Shown here piece by piece: positions 38,749 to 49,017 of a stretch of DNA of 64,000 nt. The position numbers and the translations under genes are program-made. Every line of letters starts with the position of its first letter. The first letter of the stretch is position 1. Source of the DNA: Asparagopsis taxiformis (Eukaryota; Rhodophyta; Florideophyceae; Bonnemaisoniales; Bonnemaisoniaceae); the NCBI GenBank assembly GCA_030407315.1, contig JALQPE010002454.1, positions 1-64,000 of the forward strand, in the 5' to 3' direction. The notes beneath the pieces were generated by a model. That model worked only from the letters and a program-made list of their open reading frames with translations. It was not told where the DNA came from and ran no database searches.

Positions 38749-40026
38749 CTACTTCTCCTTCTTCGTGTCCAGAGATACATCCAAAGCGTCAAGTCGCTCA
38801 AAGAGAGTAGGATGAGAATAGTTCCAGGCTGAGTACAACGGATCGGGTGACATATTGCTCAAGTTGGTAATTTGCATTGTTATCAGAGCCTTTCCAAGAT
38901 CTGCGGCCATACCCTGCTTTTTTGCAAAAGCGTCTGCTTGGTATTCGAAATGTCGACTCAGCATATTTGATAGTGGAGTAATGAGCTCATCAATTGGAGA
39001 CAACAAGTCATTAAAAAGCATGAGCCCGATAACCAACGGCATTCCCTCCATGTATCCAAAACTGCGGAACAAATCAGGGCTTCCAGCAGTCAGCCCATAC
39101 AAAAGACTAGTTATGAAGACTTGAACAAGTGCAATGCATATGCCAAGTACAGTGTGAGAGTGATACCAATGCCCTAGCTCATGGCAAAGTACACTGATGA
39201 CTTGATCATCATGGCCTTCAGTTTGATCCAGGAGAGAATCATATATGCAGATGTATTTCTTGAAGAGACCGAAAATATAAGCGTTGGAATGGGAACTGCG
39301 TCGACTTCCGTCGATGACGTATATCTTGTCCAGAGGAAAGTTATGCTTTGAGGCCATGGAAAGCAATTTTGTTTTCAAAGTTCCTTCCGATAGAGGTGAA
39401 AACGTATTAAACATTGGAGCGATGATGGTTGGGTATATGAGCATCATTATGATAAGCAAAACGGAAATCAACAACCAGAGCCCAAAGGCAATTGAGATAG
39501 GATTGTATGCCGAGAGATAGAGAAGAACATAATAAAGGGCCGATAGGACAGGAGCTCCTACAAACATAGTGAGAACAAGTTGTTTGACAAGGTCAAGTAC
39601 AAAGGTTTTGACGGTGGTACGATTGAAGCCGAACTTTGCCTCTAGCACAAAAGTGCTGTATATTGAGCTTGGAAGGTCCAGGAGAATTCCTATCAATGTA
39701 TAAAAAAGTGCAAACAACAGCGTCTGTTTGAGCTCAGATGCGTTGGCATATGTTGCTGCATAGTTCCACACCATTGGTCCGAAGAAGCTGAGGGTCATGA
39801 TAGCGCCTATAATAGTTTGAATAATGCCATTTATGATGGAGAAGGCAGACTTTGCATAGCAGTACCTCTGCGCTTCTGTGAACTTGCTCAACGGAATGAA
39901 TTCGGAAACGCGAGCGGAAGGTTTCAAGTGAGGTGCATGTCTCCTGTGTTGACGATACGACAGATACAGGTCGAAAGAGGAGATAATCAGCTTACTCGCA
40001 ACAGAGAATTGCAGAAATGGGAACAT
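38749..40026 (-). CDS. STE24: CAAX prenyl protease 1 (STE24, M48 metallopeptidase)
   Basis: 425 residues from the ATG at 40024-40026, the usual length for STE24/ZMPSTE24. It is an integral membrane zinc protease of the endoplasmic reticulum and inner nuclear membrane that removes the last three residues of prenylated CAAX proteins. There are several hydrophobic segments: N-terminal, about 60-80, 100-120, 145-175, 185-210, 300-325. The zinc site HELGH is at 282-286 with the third ligand in FEYQADAFAKKQG (near 361). The N-terminal EAQRYCYAKSAF and the FGFNRTT block before the third membrane segment are also typical. Single exon. Confidence 0.93.
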   Translation of the reverse strand: MFPFLQFSVASKLIISSFDLYLSYRQHRRHAPHLKPSARVSEFIPLSKFTEAQRYCYAKSAFSIINGIIQTIIGAIMTLSFFGPMVWNYAATYANASELKQTLLFALFYTLIGILLDLPSSIYSTFVLEAKFGFNRTTVKTFVLDLVKQLVLTMFVGAPVLSALYYVLLYLSAYNPISIAFGLWLLISVLLIIMMLIYPTIIAPMFNTFSPLSEGTLKTKLLSMASKHNFPLDKIYVIDGSRRSSHSNAYIFGLFKKYICIYDSLLDQTEGHDDQVISVLCHELGHWYHSHTVLGICIALVQVFITSLLYGLTAGSPDLFRSFGYMEGMPLVIGLMLFNDLLSPIDELITPLSNMLSRHFEYQADAFAKKQGMAADLGKALITMQITNLSNMSPDPLYSAWNYSHPTLFERLDALDVSLDTKKEK

Positions 40027-41238
40027 AGTTGAGCAACAACCGGCTCGAATCGTGATGGAAGATTCAGAAACGTTCTTTTCGAATCGCTATCGCGCGGTTG
40101 GAAATGGGGTGGTGCGGCGACGCAAAAATAGCTCGATGACTACGTGTCCCGCATTACGCCACATGTGCCACGTGGTGGGGTTTGGCATGTCTGCGGTGAA
40201 CAACAATATATGCCATGCTACGACGTATATTATTAGAGCTCATTACATGTTAAACAATGTTATCGATTTGTACCACAACTGTGCCATCCCGCGCTAGTGG
40301 TAACGATGTGAGTTGCCAGGAGTTGATGGGTTGTATCTTCTGTGTGCAGTTAGGACCACAATGGGATTCGTTTCAAAACTTTGCTCATTTTCAATCGCAC
40401 TGACCCTTCCGGGCCTAACGCAATATTATGATATGTAGAATGTAGCGTCAAGTTGAGGTTGAATTGACTCTCAGTAAGAAATAACCACCCATGCGAGAAC
40501 ATTGCATCCGTCTTGTCGCAACCAGGCCGAAAACCTGACTCATCGATATGTTGTACTACTGTAAGGAGAACAGCCACCCAGGCCTCTTGGACACTTACTC
40601 TGTCATTTCCGCACTTGATGACTTTTTCGGTAGAAAAACCTGTCCACTGTCATTACCCATGCCGATATGTACTGTGTATTGGTTACTGCTTCGGATCCTG
40701 ACATGTTAGAACACTGCCAAGCGATTGAAATAGCTCGCCTCGCAACGTATGTAGTGTACCAAAACGATATCATTACCTTTCCCTGTGCGCTTTGCTGGCA
40801 GCTACACTTTTTCAAACGTCAGGTGCTCAACTCACGTGTAATGGTAATGGAGTATCTGCTGTAAACTAGCTGATTTACAAATTTTATCGATGTGCACAAC
40901 CTAGGGATGACTTTCTTTGATGAAAAATGAATCTTCAAGATGACTAATCTTGCTCAATTCACTGTTCCATTCCTTACGATCTATTCATTTCCCCAAAATC
41001 ACACCGCATCGGAGAACTTGTCATTCTACCAATCTACAAGCCTACTGGCTTCACAAAACCACATCCTTTTTGTCGTGATATACATACGCAAATATCATTA
41101 TAAAATCATGCGTCATCAAACCTTGCAAGCAATTAACAATATGAATTCACCACCCAGATATATCTTTGATCTTTGTCTTCTCTTCTTGATGCACCATCTC
41201 CTCGTTTCCTAGACGGAAAGAACTACATCTATCCCGTA
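40027..41238. other. 1.2-kb gap without a supported gene
   Basis: Only short frames without recognisable products. Slightly AT-rich; no repeat structure seen. Confidence 0.45.
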
Positions 41239-42066
41239 ATGGAACAAACCAGTCTCCGGCCTCTGCATGTTTCGAAGCTTTCTCACGCAGAGCCATGTTT
41301 GCATGAATCTGTTTCTGAAGTTCTTTTGGATCCTGTGAAGGAAGAAACTACTTCAAAGCAGACATCATTTCATTTCCTGAAAGAAAACCGGACCAATCTG
41401 CGCTCTTTTCTATTTTTCATGAGAAACATTGTCCCATTGTTCTTTCAAGTAATCATCTTTATCGTTGCGATGACCGGTCTCATCATTGCCTGTTTACCTT
41501 CTCAAATTTCTTCTCTTGGACTATGCGCTCAGATTATTGTGACATGTTTAATTTTGCTTGTCGTTGTGTTTTTCATGAGTCTTATAGATTCCTATCGATG
41601 CGACGCTGAGAAAAGGATTTCGAGTTTTGAAAATCTTTTTGCCGAGGAAGATATGATGGATGAAGAGAAGGGTTCAGGCTCAGGTGGGCTACAGGATGAT
41701 AGTACGAGTTCCCATATTTCCGATGGACGTCTGAATTGCTCAGAAGCGGGGACGGATCCTCGTTCTTCAGTACCAAATTCATTCAATGAAGAACTAGAAG
41801 GCGGCAAGGATATGAATATTGAAGAAACTTTCGACGGAATTGTAAGGTTGTTGAGGCTAATGCTGCTTTTAACGCCGGTAATAGTTGTATTGGTCGGTTT
41901 TTTTTTGAGTTTGTCTGGATGGGAATCGAACGGATTCGTGGTTATGGAATTTGGATGTGTTGTTGGAATATGTACACCATTGTCATGGATCTATATGAGC
42001 CGAAGGATAGAGAATGAAATAGAAGTAATGAACAGTCATTGTGAACAGGAATGTGGTAATAGATGA
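41239..42066 (+). CDS. Hypothetical four-helix membrane protein
   Basis: 275 residues from the ATG at 41239; the frame continues upstream only to a TTG at 41173. Two hydrophobic helices lie at about 57-85 and 95-120 and two at about 205-228 and 235-255. They are separated by an acidic soluble loop (EEDMMDEEKGSGSGG, about 135-195). The N-terminus is polar and would be cytosolic if the loop is cytosolic too. I do not recognise the family. Confidence 0.55.
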   Translation: MEQTSLRPLHVSKLSHAEPCLHESVSEVLLDPVKEETTSKQTSFHFLKENRTNLRSFLFFMRNIVPLFFQVIIFIVAMTGLIIACLPSQISSLGLCAQIIVTCLILLVVVFFMSLIDSYRCDAEKRISSFENLFAEEDMMDEEKGSGSGGLQDDSTSSHISDGRLNCSEAGTDPRSSVPNSFNEELEGGKDMNIEETFDGIVRLLRLMLLLTPVIVVLVGFFLSLSGWESNGFVVMEFGCVVGICTPLSWIYMSRRIENEIEVMNSHCEQECGNR

Positions 42067-42541
42067 TGTAAACCATTGTTTTATTTAGTTAGTTGGGGAA
42101 CGTTGCGACGAAACATGCAAATGCGTTCATCCGAAGCAACAAACAGGGGCATCTGCCTGAAGCTGGGGGCCACGGGACAAGTCGACGTGAATAATTGACA
42201 GTTGACTTACAGAAGCGCGCTGGAAAGCACTGCAGGCGGCCTGTAATAGAGACAGACTGTCGCTTAAATTGTATCGTTTCGTCGACACGTGCTACATGCT
42301 GTGAAATGTCAAGTGCAATTACTCTGACCACGACTCTCGCATCACTCATTTCGTCTTCGCTGTTATGCTGCGTACCCAACTCTTTCTCTAGTAGTCTCTC
42401 TGTATCGCAATTACCGGTAAGCGATAGCGCAACTACTTTGCAGTTGGAATCTACTCGACATGCACCTGCTAACTTTTCTCACCATAAGCCTTAGTTGCAT
42501 GTCTGTGCTCAACCCTTCTCCTCCTATTACCCGCTCCCATC
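42067..42541. other. Intergenic region with a possible tiny spliced frame on the minus strand
   Basis: On the minus strand an ATG at 42349 opens a frame that meets a GTAAGT donor at 42205-42210. A TTCAG acceptor ending at 42157 restores the frame, for a total of 68 residues ending at 42089. The product is not recognised and the intron would be only 54 nt, so this is weak. Confidence 0.2.
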
Positions 42542-43126
42542 ATGAATCTAGCTGACGACTCCACCTCAGAAGCTGCAGAATTGGTGCTCAAGGAACGTCG
42601 AAGGCAGCGCGAACTGCAGCAGAACAAAGCCAAATCGCAAACTTCGAATGACTCAAAACCCGTTCTTGAAACCGTTTCCGTTCCACAATGGGAGGGAGCT
42701 GAAGCTGGACAAGTTGATGAATCCGAACTGGACAGACGCCAACGCGCTATTGCAGAGCGCTTGGAGCGAAAACAGAGAGAAGTCCAACAACAGAGTAAGC
42801 AGTTAGCACGCGTCAAGGCTGAACTCAAGGCGTTGGAAGAACCTATTCGAGCTGAAATCATGCAGTTGCGCGAGCAGCTGGAAGCTGAGAATCGCAACGA
42901 AAAATCTCTCGTGGAATCTGTCAACGCATTGCGTCAAGAGTTGTTTGCTAAAGAGAAACAATTAGAAGATGCGCGATCGAATAAGCAAGATCTGACGGAT
43001 AAGCTTATCGGCGTTATGGCCGACTATGAGAAAAGAAAGACGGAGCGATTGAATGAAATAGCCAACCTTGTTGGTGCAGAGCCGGCGAACAACAAGTCAG
43101 CCAAATCCAATTTCGCTGGCTTTTAG
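42542..43126 (+). CDS. Coiled-coil protein
   Basis: 194 residues from ATG CATCATGAATC. Apart from about 25 residues at each end the whole protein is charged and helical, with heptads typical of a parallel coiled coil (ERLERKQREVQQQSKQLARV, ELKALEEPIRAEIMQLREQL and onward to about 180). Size and layout are similar to small golgin-like proteins such as the RAB6-interacting golgin family, but composition alone cannot prove that. Confidence 0.55.
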   Translation: MNLADDSTSEAAELVLKERRRQRELQQNKAKSQTSNDSKPVLETVSVPQWEGAEAGQVDESELDRRQRAIAERLERKQREVQQQSKQLARVKAELKALEEPIRAEIMQLREQLEAENRNEKSLVESVNALRQELFAKEKQLEDARSNKQDLTDKLIGVMADYEKRKTERLNEIANLVGAEPANNKSAKSNFAGF

Positions 43127-43470
43127 CTCATACATGCACAGCTCAGCACAGCTTTCACTTCAGCCAGCTGTCATTTCCACGCCGGCATCTGTCAATTCCA
43201 ACGCACATCGACCGTAACTAATGCTTTGCCTAGAGGCAAAATGTACAGCAGTGCGCTCATGCTTCACCCTAGGATTTCATCAAACGAGTAGACATAGGTT
43301 CCGAACGGCGCTTCATACTTTTTACAATATCGCTTACCACGTGCATTCTTGAAAGAACAGCAACTACCGTTCTCACAGTCAGTGTCCTATCATCTGCTTC
43401 TACGCTGTAAACTTGGGAAACGGTGTGTCACCCGGGAACAGTTAGCGCTGCCTTGGTACAACTGCAGCGC

Positions 43471-45528
43471 TCATCGCGGAAGCCTATGAATCAGATTAGA
43501 CATACGATCTGGAGTACCTGGCAGCGGCAACTTTGGCCGGTCTTGCTCCCTCAACTCATCCGCGCTGCATACCGGCGGCAGTTGTGGCGGGAACGGTGGG
43601 TCTGGTACACCAAAGCGCAGCGCTTGCAATGGTGTTCTCAGATGTGGCGGAGTACTCTTTTTGCGCAACGGCATGCTTGACTCATTTTCATCTGGTGACA
43701 TATCACTGGCCTTCCGCTTCTGCCCGGGCGTAGCAGGTGTTGCTGGCTCAGTTAATGTCTTATTGAAGTTGAGCTCCCGGCGCACCTTGGTACTATCTCG
43801 AGGAGTATCAACCGCACTTATCCTATCAGCGAATGGTGTGGCAGTCATACTTGGTGGAATAGAACTCGTCATCCAAAACATGGCCGCCTCATCGCGTCGC
43901 TGTTTTGATACCGACGCAAACGGTGTGGTGGGCGACTGCCACGGCCCCGGAGTTGTCAGCAAGTTTGTAGCAGCACCAGCGGCTGTGGTAGATCTTACAA
44001 TAGGCTGATCATTACCGCTTTGCGCATTTTGTCGCGAGTCAGTATCTTTAACACCTGCAACTGGACTGCAGTCTCTCGAGCCAGATAGGGGAGCGTCGAC
44101 GCCTTCGAGATTTCTCGCCCTCTGCATGTCTTCTGAGGATACGCTCTTCAGACGCATAGGTTTTGGAGAAATATCGCAGAGTCTCTGCAACGGTACAATA
44201 GAGGGTATGCTTGGTGTCTTTGGGTTATCAGAGGGTTCTGCGGGAGTTAAAGCTTGCGTCTGAGAATTCGGGCGCTGCTCTGCTGTTAATGGAAGCAGTT
44301 GGTCTTTCTTGCCAAGAAGCATAGAGGCGAGCTCTTGATCGTCCTCCAAAATAATTCTGGACACTCTCGCTGCTTCCTCAAACTTCATACATATTCTATG
44401 CGTACTACTGGTCAGCTGAGTCGGGAACTCTTTCGCAGAAACCTTTCTGTATTGACGCTGCTGCGATCGACTCTTATATTTGTCCATACTTTCCTGTGTT
44501 TGCACGAAGAGCGCCGGTTCCGCAGAAAATGTTATGTGCAGGACGGATCTGGATGGACCTTGCTCAAAGCGCATGGTTTTCATGCTACTGAAATTGATCT
44601 CGACTTTAGCATAAGGCCCACCAGTGTTTTGCGCTTCGGCATAGTTGCGGCCGCAGTACCACTCATACACTAGACGCTTTTTGCCAAACAAGAACTTGAC
44701 CTCAAGTCCAGCATCTACAAAGGGCTCTTCTAGGCCTTCACCACAGATCTCGGTGGCACCAATGACAAGACGAGCGCTGCGAATACGCAAGGGCGACATA
44801 CGAAGACGAGCGGGTGGTGGAATAGCGGGTGGTGACATGTAACCATCGCCGTGTCGTTCACTAGTGACGGGCGAGACAGTCGAGGCCCAAGCGACATTGC
44901 TCGGGGTGACGTTAACTAGGGAATCGTCTGTGTTGTCAAAATGTACATTTGATTGTTTGTGCGTGTCGGCCGAGCTGGACGGATTGGTGGGCGGAGGGGT
45001 GGAGGTGGATACAACGGCGCGGCTAGGGAGAATAACAGTTTCTTCTTGTTTGGACGGAGGGGTGGGAGCGGAGGGGGCGTCATCGGATGGAGCACGTGGA
45101 GAGTGTGGATCATCAGTGGCATTTCGATTGACGTTGATACCGAGTTTTCTATCCAAAGCGCGACGATTGTTATACCAGGTGCGCACTTTTTCAGTGCCCT
45201 TTGCCATTGCACGACCGAGGGTTTGCATGTGAAGTCTGGATGGGAATTTGTTTCGTGCATAATTGGCTTCGAGGATCTTCTTTTCATCGGCGGAAAAGAC
45301 GCGGGCGCCCTTTCGCTTTTCAACGGTTGGATGGGGAGTGGGGGATGTCGGAGCGAGGGAGTGTTTTTGGGGGAGCGGAGGCGGGAGTGGTGGCGGTGGA
45401 GGCGGTGGTGCATGATTGGTGTTAGTGCGCGGGAGTGAAAGAGAGGAGGATGGTTTGGGGCTGGAGGGAGCTGCTGACGCCACTTCGACGGCGGCCAGAA
45501 GCGAGACCATGCCGCCGTCATCTGCCAT
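43471..45528 (-). CDS. Homeodomain protein
   Basis: 685 residues from the ATG at 45526-45528. Residues about 70-131 form a homeodomain: basic N-terminal arm KRKGARVFS, helix 1 EKKILEANY, helix 2 RLHMQTLGRAM, and recognition helix EKVRTWYNNRRALDRK, where Tyr takes the place of the usual Phe in WFxNRR. The N-terminus carries a run of Pro, and the remaining part is Ser/Pro/Thr-rich with a globular segment at about 210-375 (including RLVYEWYCGRNYA and RMSPLRIRSARLVIG) of unknown type. It is probably a sequence-specific transcription factor. Single exon. Confidence 0.8.
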   Translation of the reverse strand: MADDGGMVSLLAAVEVASAAPSSPKPSSSLSLPRTNTNHAPPPPPPPLPPPLPQKHSLAPTSPTPHPTVEKRKGARVFSADEKKILEANYARNKFPSRLHMQTLGRAMAKGTEKVRTWYNNRRALDRKLGINVNRNATDDPHSPRAPSDDAPSAPTPPSKQEETVILPSRAVVSTSTPPPTNPSSSADTHKQSNVHFDNTDDSLVNVTPSNVAWASTVSPVTSERHGDGYMSPPAIPPPARLRMSPLRIRSARLVIGATEICGEGLEEPFVDAGLEVKFLFGKKRLVYEWYCGRNYAEAQNTGGPYAKVEINFSSMKTMRFEQGPSRSVLHITFSAEPALFVQTQESMDKYKSRSQQRQYRKVSAKEFPTQLTSSTHRICMKFEEAARVSRIILEDDQELASMLLGKKDQLLPLTAEQRPNSQTQALTPAEPSDNPKTPSIPSIVPLQRLCDISPKPMRLKSVSSEDMQRARNLEGVDAPLSGSRDCSPVAGVKDTDSRQNAQSGNDQPIVRSTTAAGAATNLLTTPGPWQSPTTPFASVSKQRRDEAAMFWMTSSIPPSMTATPFADRISAVDTPRDSTKVRRELNFNKTLTEPATPATPGQKRKASDMSPDENESSMPLRKKSTPPHLRTPLQALRFGVPDPPFPPQLPPVCSADELREQDRPKLPLPGTPDRMSNLIHRLPR

Positions 45529-45856
45529 GATTGTGCGAGAGGGGCGGGGGCGGGGTGCAACGGGAGCAAGGACAGATGGTGAGCAGGTAGGAGAGTGAAA
45601 GGTTGGGGGCGCTCAGCGCTAGGCTACGCTGCACGGGTGGGGCGTGGATGAGTGTGCGACTGGCGCTCAGTGGTTGGTTGGTTGGCTGCTGCTGCGCGGA
45701 GCGGGTAGGACAGGGCGGCACCGAGTGGCACGGCCGCTTAGGGCCGTCTGATGCACACTGTTTCGGCTATGCGCATGAGCTCATTCTGCGCATTTTTTTT
45801 TGGCGCCAAACACTTGTTCTCGTTGATTTTATTTTTCAAAAATTGCAAAGCTGACG

Positions 45857-46726
45857 TCAGTCATTGTTATTCATGGCCCATTGTAGTACCGCCAACTTTT
45901 CCACCATTTCATCTCCAAACCCTGCGCTCATCGCTCTCCGCCCTTCCACTACTTTGCTTCCTTGTAACGCGTCGACAACCCTTTCAAACTTCCATACATT
46001 GGTTTCACTCTTCACATCCACCGCCATTGCACCGCTCTCCCTCCCATCTATCACACCGCTTACCGCTTCGATCATAGCGATCTCTCGTATCACTTGCCGC
46101 GACGCACTTTGATCCAGTCCACGTTCCAGTTTCTCATCCCACAATTGCCACTTCAACGTGTCCAGCACTGCCCATGAAAACACTCGTCCACATCCCATCG
46201 TCCCAGAAAATCCTCCTCCTACACTGTATCCCTTCGAGTACACCATACGACCCGACTTGAGCTCGTAAAAATATATGTCCTGTATGCCCACCACATGCTT
46301 CTTCTTCACCTTGCCGCCCATCAGCTCTTTCACTTTCCAGAAATACACTTCATTCAATATATCGTCCGACCCTACCACCATCACCGCATCCCGTACATTT
46401 CCCTCGTAATACTCACGCAGCGACCTCAGCCCTCTCCCATGCTTCGCTCCGAGCGGACTATTCGCATGAACCGCGTAGCCCGCACCTACACTCGCCGCCA
46501 TTTCCGCAGTGCTCGCATCCTCAGACCCCGTGATGAAAATGTCAAGCTCAATCCCACCCCGCGCGAGCGGTCCCTTCAAACTGTCGTAATGCGCAAGCAC
46601 AAACTTGGTAAGCTGCTCCCGCTTCCACACACACATAAACACAACCATCGAGAAATTGTCCCCAGCCCCAGCCGAGTTGCAACAACAACTCATCAGTAAC
46701 AGCAACATCATTAGTTTTCCTTCCAT
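45857..46726 (-). CDS. Glycosyltransferase-like protein, probably secretory pathway
   Basis: 290 residues from the ATG at 46724-46726; a later ATG at 46711 is equally possible. The N-terminus MEGKLMMLLLLMSCC is a signal peptide or signal anchor. Then comes a Rossmann-like start (FSMVVFMCVWKREQLTKFVL), IELDIFITGSED, and AVMVVGSDDILN, which looks like the DxD-type acidic motif of GT-A glycosyltransferases. SGTMGCGRVFSWAVLDTL fits the acceptor-side part of such enzymes. The specific family and sugar are not clear. The start lies inside the last codons of RPC11 on the same strand, so the two coding regions overlap or nearly do. Confidence 0.5.
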   Translation of the reverse strand: MEGKLMMLLLLMSCCCNSAGAGDNFSMVVFMCVWKREQLTKFVLAHYDSLKGPLARGGIELDIFITGSEDASTAEMAASVGAGYAVHANSPLGAKHGRGLRSLREYYEGNVRDAVMVVGSDDILNEVYFWKVKELMGGKVKKKHVVGIQDIYFYELKSGRMVYSKGYSVGGGFSGTMGCGRVFSWAVLDTLKWQLWDEKLERGLDQSASRQVIREIAMIEAVSGVIDGRESGAMAVDVKSETNVWKFERVVDALQGSKVVEGRRAMSAGFGDEMVEKLAVLQWAMNNND

Positions 46727-47164
46727 TGATGCGCGCATTTTTCGCATCGATAAAATGTTGTCATCGGTTCGTCGGCAGACCTCGTCTGCATCTGGAAAAA
46801 GAATGCTTTGGGGTGTGAACATTTCGGACATGGTACCTCCGTGCTATCAGCAAGTTCCCACGCCGATTCCCCTCCCAGAACGTCGTCCACAACTTTCTTC
46901 GGAAGATTACTTACTTTCCGCTCGATTCGACTCACGATTCGATGAACATATGTGCACGTGCGGCATTCAAAACGCAGACGGCCGTCGTTGTCATCCGTTC
47001 CGTGCTGGTTGCTGGTGATCAAGCTATTCGAACACTGAACGGTTGCAGCGCAAACAATTCAAAGCAACAAACAATACTTTGCATATGTCAGTCGGCCGCA
47101 ATCTCCCCTCCTTTGTTCCATACATTTGTGTGTGTCGAATACGTACCACTGGGCAAAATAACAT
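46711..47164 (-). CDS. RPC11: RNA polymerase III subunit RPC11 (RPC10/POLR3K), one intron
   Basis: Exon 1 is 47147-47164 (18 nt, MLFCPV) and exon 2 is 46711-47034, with a GTACGT...TTCAG intron of 112 nt. Spliced length is 113 residues, as expected. The join restores the N-terminal zinc ribbon CPVCSNSL with CRTC about 20 residues on. The C-terminal TFIIS-like ribbon is complete: PCPKCSHP, then QMQTRSADEPMTTFYRCEKC, with the catalytic Asp-Glu pair of RNA-cleavage ribbons. The linker DDVLGGESAWE is typical of RPC11. The subunit supports RNA cleavage and termination by polymerase III. Without the tiny first exon the protein would lack two zinc ligands. Confidence 0.9.
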
Positions 47165-47394
47165 GGGACTAGTCGAAAGCGCAACGCGATGAGGTCACAA
47201 GCGTGTGTAGGATGTCAATGACTTGACGAGGTAAATTATTACTGCGCTTGCAATTTCTGTAATTTTCAACACTACTACAGTAGTTACCGAAATTTCGTCG
47301 GCGGTGGCGTGCATACAGAGTCACCGCCGTTGGCCCTCCTCGAATTGCGCACCATCTTCTAGCCGCAACAACTCTCTCTCTCTCTCGATTCACA

Positions 47395-49017
47395 ATGGGA
47401 AAGAAGCGTCCGAGGTTTTTGAATCGAACCAAGTCCGCCGATGATGGTCCAGATCCGAGCCTCCAACATTCCCAGCCGTTCACCGACGAAATTCGTGAAA
47501 CTCGAGATGCGGAATTCGCAGCAGAGAAGCGACAGGTTGAGCGTTCTAAGCGCAGAAAGCTCAGTGCTGAGCTAGAACTCTCCTCCGTTCGAAAGGTCTC
47601 CAAAAATCTTAAGCAATCCGGCACCAAAGCCCAGCGACAAGGCCTCGAAGTGTGGAAAAAGGCCGCACTACGTAGGAAAGCCCGTGCAGATAATAATGGA
47701 CAACAGAATGATGACTTGGATGCTCTCGAAGATGCTGCCATCGACCCGAAGACCACAGCAAAAATCTTCGAACAGGCCAGAGAGCAACGTGCTGAAATCC
47801 GTAATGAGACACTAGCATCTGTCGCTGAGGAAGCAGCCCGTGTCAACGGATCAATAGGGGATGAGCTTCGTGATGTTGGCGCTAGAAATCCAGTCGCTAC
47901 CGTTGTAGACAGCGATGATGAATCTGGTGACGATGAGCGAAGCAATGCTGATACTGAGGGCGCGTTAAAGACCGGCGAGGAGTCGGAGCTCGCATTTCTT
48001 GATGCGAGTAAAATCACTGAAGAAGATGAACTGGCGATTGCGATGTTTTCCAGCATGAACAAGGCGGAGGAGAAGACTGATGAAAATGCGAATGCGTCTG
48101 GTCCGCGCATTATGCTCGCTGATATCATTCTCGAGAAAATTCGAGAAAAGGAGGAAGCTGATGCGAAAGCTGCGGCTCTGGCTGCTGACCCAGAACGTGC
48201 AGCGAGGGATCGTAAGATTGCAGAAGTTTACGGTTTGGTTGGAAACATCATGTCGAAGTACAGAAGCGGAAAAGTCCCCAAAGCGTTCAAAATTATTCCC
48301 AAGTTGAGCAACTGGGAAGACCTTATGTATCTGACGCGCCCTGACGAGTGGTCTCCGGCAGCTGTGTTTGTTGCAACGAGGCTGCTTGCTTCCAACCTTT
48401 CGGCGAAACAAGTAGTCAAGTTCTATACTGATATTTTATTGCCCAGATGTCTTGAGGACATTTCAGAGCATAAGAAACTGAACTATCATCTCTACCGAGC
48501 ACTGGGCAAAGCTACCTACAAACCGGATGCGTTCAACAAGGGAATATTGTTTCCACTGTGTGAAGACCATTCATGTACACTGCGGCAAGCAACCATCATC
48601 GGGTCAGTTGTTAGCAAAGTATCACTTCCTATGCTACACTCTGCTGCGGCCCTCCTATTCATCTGCCAGCTTCCATACAGCCCACCAAATTCGGTTATCT
48701 TGACTGCACTGCTGGAAAAGAAATATGCCCTCCCATACAGAGTGGTGGATGCTGTGGTCGAAAGCTTCCTCAAGATGAAATCGGATCCAAGACCGCTGCC
48801 TGTGCTATGGCATCAATGCTTGCTGACGTTTGCGCAGAGATACAAGATGGAATTGACTATGGAGCAGAAGGAGAGACTGAAACATTTGATGCGCGTCCAT
48901 ACGCATCATGCTGTTACAGCTGAAATTCGTAGAGAACTATTTTCCGCTCGGAACCGGGGCGATCTGATGGATCCTGATTCCAACACAATAGCGAAGGCAA
49001 TTGCTAGTGCGTCGTAA
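47395..49017 (+). CDS. BYSL: Bystin (Enp1), 40S ribosome biogenesis factor
   Basis: 540 residues, single exon, ATG preceded by CACA. The N-terminus is basic and charged and contains an acidic stretch (about 165-190). The C-terminal about 350 residues form the bystin domain: YRSGKVPKAFKIIPKL, WEDLMYLTRPDEW, AAVFVATRLLASNL, YHLYRALGKATYKPDAFNKG, GSVVSKVSLPMLHSAAALL and LPVLWHQCLLTFAQRYK. Bystin/Enp1 binds pre-40S particles and is needed for 20S pre-rRNA maturation and nuclear export. PNO1, another pre-40S factor, lies about 830 bp downstream on the same strand. Confidence 0.95.
   Translation: MGKKRPRFLNRTKSADDGPDPSLQHSQPFTDEIRETRDAEFAAEKRQVERSKRRKLSAELELSSVRKVSKNLKQSGTKAQRQGLEVWKKAALRRKARADNNGQQNDDLDALEDAAIDPKTTAKIFEQAREQRAEIRNETLASVAEEAARVNGSIGDELRDVGARNPVATVVDSDDESGDDERSNADTEGALKTGEESELAFLDASKITEEDELAIAMFSSMNKAEEKTDENANASGPRIMLADIILEKIREKEEADAKAAALAADPERAARDRKIAEVYGLVGNIMSKYRSGKVPKAFKIIPKLSNWEDLMYLTRPDEWSPAAVFVATRLLASNLSAKQVVKFYTDILLPRCLEDISEHKKLNYHLYRALGKATYKPDAFNKGILFPLCEDHSCTLRQATIIGSVVSKVSLPMLHSAAALLFICQLPYSPPNSVILTALLEKKYALPYRVVDAVVESFLKMKSDPRPLPVLWHQCLLTFAQRYKMELTMEQKERLKHLMRVHTHHAVTAEIRRELFSARNRGDLMDPDSNTIAKAIASAS

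Noticed and set aside
41173..41238. Longer N-terminus of the four-helix membrane protein
   Set aside because: The extension begins with TTG and has no ATG; the ATG at 41239 is preferred. The same reasoning set the starts of the genes at 13772, 17480, 20294, 23627, 52269 and 55291.
42089..42349. A 68-codon two-exon gene on the minus strand
   Set aside because: The intron would be only 54 nt and the product has no recognisable pattern beyond a short hydrophobic stretch; kept as a note only.
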